The translations under genes were made by a program, and so were the position numbers. From positions 117,563,412 to 117,627,411 of the forward strand of contig OZ024744.1 of the NCBI GenBank assembly GCA_964016885.1: 64,000 bases of DNA, read 5' to 3'. The stretch comes from Eledone cirrhosa (Eukaryota > Mollusca > Cephalopoda > Octopoda > Eledonidae). Position 1 is the stretch's first letter, and each line of letters opens with the position of its first letter. Below are positions 9,901-18,900 of the stretch, in pieces. A model generated the notes under the pieces. It did not search any database, was not told the origin of the DNA, and saw nothing but the letters and a program-made list of their open reading frames with translations.

Positions 9901-12900
9901 GAAAGAGAGAGTGTGTGATGAGAGAGATAATGACTTTCTACACGCTGACGCGTATGAGTGTGTACATACATACATCTATATGTATGAGTATATAACTATA
10001 ATCACGCAAACACAAACTTATAAAAATACACCCACACGGACTTTCACACAAACATACATACATTTACACATATACATTTACACAAACATACATACATCCC
10101 CACATATACATTTACACAAACACACACATACAGTCATGATAGCGTTCAGTGAAGTGGAGATGGGAGGGTAAAACAAGTATAACGTTTTATTTATTCATTA
10201 ACTCTTTATTTATTTATTTAAAACTCATTTAATGTAATGGTTACAGAACGAAAACACTAACAAATATAATTGTTTCTACTTTTGGCACAAGGCCAGCAAT
10301 TATTCCAGTGTATTACTGGTACTTTATTTTATCGACCCCGTAAGGATGAAAGGCAAAGTTAACCTCAACAGGATTTGAACGCAGCCATGCTGGAAGCATG
10401 GCGTCCGACTCTCTACCGATACTGCCAATTCAATATAATATACACATAGGAAAGGGAAAGGAAAAAAAGAAAGAGAAAAAATACACAAGCACGTAATACC
10501 CACATCTTAGACCCCATAGAACAATATGCAGGCGAAAGAATGGAAAAAGGAGCAAAAGATAGCAATATAGCAAGGAGCACTAGGAAATCTCTCTAATAAT
10601 TTTTTAGGTAAGCCAGCATGCTCGCAGCGTTACCTGGGGTGATGGCGAGGCTGAGGTGCTGGAAGAACCAAGTGCCCTCACGAGCATCACCAGTTCCCTA
10701 TGTTTGGCGAGCCGCCAGTGAAGATAAGAATCTCGCTGTCAGTATCCCGACTCCTCCAAACCTCTTGTACGCCACAGGATGGATAATGTAGTTAGTTCAC
10801 AGAACACGGTATTTTAGGATTTTGTTCCGTTCAGCTGCGGATGCTGTAGCTCTCGCCCTTACCGCTGCATCCAGGATGTGGGAAGAAGCAAAAGAGTCAC
10901 CAACTGTGATGTCCCAGGTAAGGTACCTGCCTCTTGACCAGGAGCACAGAGTAAGACCGTGAAGTCTTTTCCCATCAATTCAGGACAACCCAGATGGTTC
11001 CAAAATTGAGGGGATCTTTGCCCGGGCCAACGCTCTTAAGTGGTAATAGGACAGTGTGTGTATGTGCACACGCGAGTTTCTTGGTGTTCTTAAGTTAGAC
11101 ACGTGTGTGTGTGTCACTGTTTTAAAGTTAGAGACATATATGTGTGTATCCCTTTCCTTCCTTTTACACACACATACATTCACACAAACACACACACACA
11201 TTGTGTCATGGACGGGTGGAGAGAAGTCCCTCAAATTTATATACATGTGAATGGAGTTCTACTGAAGCAGTTAGAGAAGTTCAAGTATCTTGGGGCCGTG
11301 TTCATGAGTGATGGAGTGCAGGAGGCTGAATTAAGTGCAAGAATTGCAAAAACTGATGCAGTAATGCGCCAGCCTCAGCATTCAGCAATCAGATGAAGGG
11401 GGTAGGTGTAAAAGCCAAACTCGCTGTCTTCCTGGTATTCCTGCCAACTCTTACGAAGGGTCTTTGAAGTAACGTTACTCGATAAAGTGCATAACTCAGA
11501 GACCAGAGAGTCACTCCTGATAGAGCCACTACTTCTACGAATTGAGAGATCACAACTCCGATATTATGGACATGTGGTTAGAATGTCTCAGTAAAGAATC
11601 GCTGGACACATTTTACAGGCAAAACCAACCGGCAAGAGACCCAGAGGTAGACCCTGATCAAGATAGTTGGATAACATCCATGAGCTTGGCTGGTCACACT
11701 TTGGGATCCAGCTGGATCAGTTAGAGATGTTTGCTACTAACAGACTCTCTGGAAGGAGTGTTTGAGAAGGACTCTGCCCCCACGTCCCTCTCAGAAATAA
11801 GTCGGAGAAGAAGATATTGTCAATTTACTTTTCAATTTACATATATCTATATACATATATATTTGTGTATAATACCGTTATGCACACTACATATGCTAGC
11901 AGAAAATGCACGAAGGGCGGTTTTCTGCTACTATATAATAATAATAAAAATCGTTGTGTAGAGTGCGCAAGTGCACTACAACTCATCAAAGGTGCATATA
12001 TAGTACATAGAATAATGTACAAATGTCAGAAAAGTGAACAGTGTATCAGTCAGGCTATACACACAGACACATGTGTGCTTGTGTACGGAGGGGGAATATC
12101 AGGTGTAATTTTGGCAAATTTCAGGAAGGACCGAGGTTTTGAAGGATGCAGTGTCATGACAGCTGACAACTGATGCAGGTAGTTTGTTCCATGATTCAGC
12201 AACTCTGAGCATGAAAAAATGTTATATATATATAGTAATAATAATAAATATGAAGACTAAAATCCAAAGAGGGCTCGATAAGGATAAATATATATCAAAT
12301 ATATAAGAACCGTAGAGCAAATATATATATATACACACTCACACACATTGTAAAGTGGTTGTGTAGGTGTCATGACAAAAAGCACCCTGTCCACTCTGTA
12401 AATGTGGTTGGCGTTAGGAAGGCAATCCAGCTTTAGAAACCAAGCCAAAATCACTTCTGTATGAGAAGGACATGGTCACCTGACCTGGCATTTCTCACAA
12501 TAGGACAACTTCTCTAACCGATGTTACCGTGCAAAAATGGACATTAAACTGTAATGATGATGATGATGATTCTATGTCTGAAAAAACATATATATCGTTA
12601 TTATTGTAGGTTCCCCAGTTTGTTTGGTCCTGTGAATGAAAGATACGTAGCTACAAAGACGGTAGAAGCAGTACTTACCAATTCCAAATCTCTAATGATT
12701 CCAAGACTCATTGGTTATTTAATCATATTAAACACGTGAGTAATTTATTGATCACCTCATTTTTCTAAACACATAACTTGTTGATCACCTGATCTTTCTA
12801 AACACATATGCAGATGATCTAACCCTCATAGCTGAATCTATTGTAGAATTAGTGAAGAAATTCCAGACACGGAAACATGGCTTGGAATCAAAACATCTTA

Positions 12901-15900
12901 ATGTTAACTTGTCTTAGTAAGTAAAAAGGAAAACAGGGCCTTGATTCCTTGATGACTTAGTTCAGTCTGTAGGAAGAGGTGGGTAGAAATTCCACCTAGT
13001 GTCCCAAATGCAATGGGTTCACAGTTCATTATACTATGACCATACTGGAGCATTTTTTAAGCTTGGTGGAGCCCAATCCTCTCCAGATCTAAATGCAACA
13101 GATTCATCCAGAGGAGGTTAGAGAGAGAAAGAGATATGGTATTAGCCTTCACAAAACATATCCATTCTACCAATGTTTGAAATATCTGTAAACTATTGGA
13201 TTAACTACTAAATTTTGCCATAGTTGTTCTCATTGTTCTACCTCATATAATAACATCATCATTACCGTTTAATGTATATAAATGTAGATCTGGTGAGATA
13301 GTGGAGATGCTAGAGAGAAGGCATGTGGATGTGTGCAAGAGGTGAGATGGAGAGGTGCCTCTGCAGGCAAACATCATAGTTATAAGATTTTCTGGGTAGG
13401 AAATGATGATGGGTTAGGTGGGGTGGGCATATTACTTGCTGAGAGATGGATCAATAAGACATTAGAGGTAGTTAGAGTTAGTGATAGAATAATTAAGCTT
13501 AGATTAGTTGTAGGTAGGAGACTACTGACAATCATCTCTGCCTATGCTCCTCAGGCAGGTCTAGGCAAAGAAGAGAAAGACTGCTTTTACGAGCAACTTT
13601 TACAAACAGCCTCAATGACAGAGGACAGAGACATAGTTATGCTAGCAGGGGACTTCAATGGACATGTTGGACAGCTCCAGGATGGTTACACTGGGGTACA
13701 TGGTGGGCATAGTTATGGCTCAAGAAATGAAGAAAGAGTGAGGCTTCTTGAATTTTGTGATGCAAGTGCACTAGCCATTTGCAACACTAACTTCCAGAAG
13801 CCTACCAACCACCTAATTACCTACAAATCGGGTGAGCACATAAGCCAGATTGACTTTTTGCTAGTTAGGCAATGAGACAGACAAATGGTGTCAAATACTA
13901 AGGCATACCCCAGGGAAAAATGTACCCCCCAGCATAGGCTACTGAAGAAACTTGTGGCTGGAGCCGAGCTCCGACCAGACAGAGGGTGACCTGGTGGTGG
14001 AACAACACAGTAGATAGAGCCATTAACCCTTTAGTGTTCAAAACAGCCAGAACTGGCTGTAATTATTTCCCCTTTATATGTTCAAACTGGCCTAAACCGG
14101 CCTACAACACCCACACTAAAATATTGTTCTAAAAATAAACATTACCGTCATCAAAATCTCGTCAATTCGAGATTACTGTGAGATTAGGCTCTAACTGCGA
14201 AAAGTAATACTTAACATAGAGAAACTACTTGAAACAACACGTTTTTTTTAACTTTGAAAGTAGAAGAGATTTTTTGTGTGTATCAACATGGCTTGTGAAA
14301 GTAGCGATACCAACTTTGAAGGTTTTACACTCGACGACATTCAAAATAAACAAGGAACAAAAGATAATATTAGTGATTTATCTTCAAATGAATCAGACAT
14401 GTATATTTCTGAAGTTTCATTTGACGATGATTGTTGTTTTGAAAGTGAAAACGAAGGAGATCTTCAGGGCGCCATTGAAAATACTACAACGTGTTTAAAA
14501 AATACCACACCAATATATGTTCCCAATTTTATTCAAAATACTGGTCCACAACACACATTAGCTCCCGATGCTAAAGCACTGGATTATTTCTTTTTACCAC
14601 AAACTTTATTTGAAGTTGTGGCAGAAGGGACTAATCAATATGCCCAACAACAGATTTCAAATCGAGGAAAACCCGATCTGTTATGGCGACCAACAGATGG
14701 TGTGGAGATGCAAGCATTTTTTACCGTAAATAATATGTTTGGTATAAAACAATTTCCAAGACTGTGGAATTACTGGAACACTGGTATAAGGTTTAGTGAC
14801 CCTTATATATCAAGTATTATGCCAAAAACAAAGTATTTAAAATTAAACCAATATTTGCACCTGGTTGATACTTCAAATGCCCCTGGTAGAAATGGATTGA
14901 ATTATGACCTCTGTATAAAGTTCGACCATTAATTAAAATACTATCTGAAAAATTTAAAACTGTTTATATACCTGGGAAATATCTTAGTGTTGATGAAGCT
15001 ATGATTGGGTATAAGGGTAGGGTACATTTCAGACAATATATGCCAGCTAAACACACCAAATGAGGTATCAATGTATGGGAACTCTGTGAATGGGACACAG
15101 GCTACTGTGCAAACTTTGTTTACACAGGAAAGAAACACAACGGAGAGAGGAAAGATGGATTGGGGTACAATGTTGTGTGGTCTCTGACTGAACCCTTCTA
15201 CTCTCAACACAGACACATATGTTGACTGTTTTTTTTCTTCAGTGCTTCTAGCAGAGGACCTTGCCCTCGTAAATACGTACACCTGCGGTACAATAATGGG
15301 GAATCGCAAAGGGCTAGCCCAAGAAATAAGTCACAAAATTTTAAAAAAGAGGGGACATTCTCCAAGTGCAAAAAGGGAACAAGTTAGCCACATTGTACAA
15401 AGACAAATGGTAAATTTTGTTCCTATCTTCTAACCAACAACCAGGAGTTGGGGCTGAAGGTAAACCTTTAGTCAACCTCTCCTACAATAAATATCCGGGC
15501 AGGGTTGACAAATCTGACCAATATTGCACCTATTACCCAGTTGGACGCTCTGGGAAGAAATGGTGGAGATATATCTTGTGGTTTTTAGTGAATTTAACCA
15601 TTGTCAATTCTTTTATTGTATTCACCAAAAGCCACAAGAATCTGCCGCCACCAAAGGACTACTGCCACATGAAATTTTGTGTAGACATTGCCTCTCAGCT
15701 ACGTGGAGGATATTCTTCTCACAAACACAAAGCTGGGAGAAAGTCGAAATTATCTGAGGTGAACAAAGAAAATATTGATTTTCATAAAGTGGAGAAAATT
15801 GATGGGAAGAAGAAGGTTTGCCGAATGTGCTCTTTGCAAAAGAGAAAAACTGTTAAAGGTTATCAAATTGAAACCTTGTTTATGTGTTCCTTTTGCAAAG

Positions 15901-18900
15901 TGCCATTATGTAAAGGCTGTTTTGGCCAATATCATGATAGAAATATTGTCTGACAATATTTAAAAATATTTTTAAAATATATTGGAACACATTAGATACA
16001 AAAACACCTGCATTTACCTGTGTCACACCTGCATCACACCTGTTAATAAACTTATATATTGAGCACATTCTTTTTAAATCTACTGAGTACATTGTGTAAG
16101 AGTACATTGCCAATATTATTTTGACTGGTGAAAGGGTTTTATACATTTTTTTCAACGAAAATATTTGCATGAAATGTAGAGACAGACTAAAACCTTGTAC
16201 TGATTATACCTGCATTTTAAATTAATTCACCTGTTCGGAAATGTGCTAAAATTGTTGGAAGTCAACATCTAGGTCATTGTTGGATATTCTTTGTAACAAA
16301 TCTAACAGGCAAGGCAGATAAAGTTTAAATTTTTGTGTTTATCCATAAAGTCATTACTTTTACACCTGTTAATTAATTTCACCTGCCCATAAAAGTCAAA
16401 TTTAACAAAAACAATCAGGTTAAAATATATAACTGTAAATTATTGATATTTAAACATCTACTGACAAAATTGCAGGTCTGCACATAGAAAATTAAGAAAA
16501 TTATAAATAAATATAGTTAATAACCCTCTTGAGTATGATTAACTCAAAATAATTATTTCTACTTTTGGCACAAGGCCAGCAATTATTCCAGTGCATTACT
16601 GGTACTTTATTTTATCGACCCCGTAAGGATGAAAGACAGAGTTAACCTCGGCGGGATTTGAACTCAGACCATAAAGGGTCGTAACTCTATGCTGCAAAGC
16701 ATGGCGTCAGACCCTCTACTGATACTGCCAATCCTCTGCCCAAAATTAACTCAAAGTAATGTAAATAGATAAGCATGACATTTGAAAATTAATGTGAATG
16801 CTAAAGACAAAAGACTAAAGACTAGCATGGAAGGCTTGGAAAAATGGTGGGAGCAGAGACCAATACACAGCCGCTAAGAGAGAAGCTAGACGTCAGGTGT
16901 ACTTAGCACGCAGGGAGGCTGAGAGTAGGAGGTTTGCCAATGTTCTGTGATGGGAAGATCAGAGACGTGCGGTGTTCCGCATTTCAAGGCAGTGTGTCAG
17001 TGTAAATCAGGATGTTGTTGGAGATAAATGTGTCTGGAATGATGCTGGTGTACTTAGTGTCACTGATGCTCAGAAAAAGGAGGCCTGGATATGTCATTAT
17101 GAGAGACTGATGAATGTGGAGAACGAATGGGAGAGAGAGAAATTACCCCCAGTAGAGCTGACAGAGGGACCAGCTATTGAGATTGACGACTATAAGGTCA
17201 AAGAGGCAATTAAGGAAATGAAGAATGGTAAGGCGGCCGGACCATCGGGAATAGTTGCTGAGATGCTGAAGGCCTCAGGAGAAGTAGGAACTAAACTGGT
17301 TGCACGCATCATCAATCAGGCTATATATGGTGGTGTCATACCCAAAGACTGGTGCAGCAGTATTCTCATAAATTGCTACAAAGGTAAAGGGGATGCTCTG
17401 GAGAGAAGCAATTATAGAGGCATAAAACTGATGGATCAGGCTGAAAGTGGCAGAAAGGATATTAACGCAGCTAATTAGAGAAAGGGTCAAATTAGATGAG
17501 ATGCAGTTTGGTTTTGTGCCTGGGAAAAGTACAACAGATGCCCTCTTCTCAATGAGACAACTACAAGAGAGGTTCTTAGAGAAGAATAAGCCACTATATT
17601 TAGCTTTTGTTGACCTAGAGAAGGCCTTTGATAGGATACCCCGATCTGTCATCTGGTGGTCCCTAAGAAAACTAGGTGTAGAAGAATGGCTTGTTAGGAC
17701 AGTAAAAGCTATGTGCAGGGGTGCTGTCAGTAAAGTGAGGGGAGGAATGGAGTTTATTGAGTACATCAGGGTTTGCTCCTCAGCCCACTCTAGTTCATTA
17801 TAGTCCTCCAAAGGCATTACAGAGGAGTGTAAGACTGGTTGTCCATGGGAACTTCTCTATGCTGACGATCTGGTTTTTATAGCAGAATCAGTAGAGGAGC
17901 TAGAGAATAAATTCTGGCTATGGAAACAGCAGTTGGAATCAAGGGGACTGAGAGTGAACCTAGCTAAGACAAAAGTGTTGATGAGTAGAAAAGAGGACAA
18001 AACTCTGATTCCGTCAGGGAAATGGCCATGTTCGATATGTAGGAAAGGAGTTGGCATAAGTTCTATAGAATGTACACAATGCAGATCCTGGGTACACAAA
18101 AGATATAGCAAGATAGCAGGCAAACTAACAGGTAGGGAGAAATACCTATGCAGTAGATGTACAAGGAAATTAGACAGTAGAAGTGATAGAAACATTTTTC
18201 AAATCCAGGTAGGTTCTCTAGAGGTGGTTGATAGCTTCCGGTACCTAGGTGATCAGATTAGCATAGGAGGGCTGGAGAGAAATGAAGCAAGTACGCTTCG
18301 TTTTATGTGCAATGTTAATGTGCATGAATGACCAAACATAGATGAGTTGAGAGAGAAACTGGGTATAAGAGGAATAGGTTGTGGTGTGTGGGAGAGAAGA
18401 CTGCAATGGTATGGACATGTGATGCGCATGGAGGATGACCATTGGGTAAATAAGTGCCAAGAAATGCCAGTAGAGGAAGACCATGAAAAACATGGGTGGA
18501 GGTGGTGGGAGCTGACCTCAGATTGCTGAAGCTCACGGTGGAGATGACGAAGGACCGTGACAAGTGGAGAGGTGCTGTGCTGAATAGGAAAAGGGGACAT
18601 AAAATGATGATGATGATGACAACAGAGGATGTATGTATATAAAAGGCAAACAGAAATAGCAAAAATAACAACACAGTACATGGAAGAAATATAGTAGTTT
18701 AATGCTTGAAATAGCAGGAAGAGAGTCTTAACGTTTCAGACACTAGTCCTTCATCAGAAGATAGAGTTAGAAATAGAAGATAAATAGAAAGTAAAGAGAA
18801 GAAGGAACAGGGAAAATGAGAAAAAAATGGGTAAGAAAAAGCACACGTGTGTATTCAGTTGGCCTTCAGGTGGTTCAGTAGGTTCGTGGTTTATTGAAGT

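Larger units (their letters stand above)
14027..16808 (+). mobile_element. piggyBac-like DNA transposon nested in the LINE
   Basis: The left end CCCTTTAGTGTTCAAAAC begins right after TTAA (14023-14026), the obligatory piggyBac target. The right end is less clear. TGAATGCTAAAGAC (16795-16808) is a diverged inverted match of the left terminus, and a TTAA stands at 16789-16792, so the boundary is uncertain by about 20 bp. The LINE reading (TWWWNNTVDRAI | RLAWKAWKNGG) resumes beyond it. It carries a broken transposase, a subterminal palindrome, an ACCTG-rich 3' non-coding part and a SINE. Confidence 0.8.

Noticed and set aside
11817..12173. Open frame across the second hairpin copy
   Set aside because: It runs through simple repeats and the hairpin with no domain, and only its end resembles a worn retroelement tail.
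16120..16140. AAAGGG as the right end of the piggyBac element
   Set aside because: It is followed by TTTTA and not TTAA, and CACCTG-rich element sequence continues on both sides.
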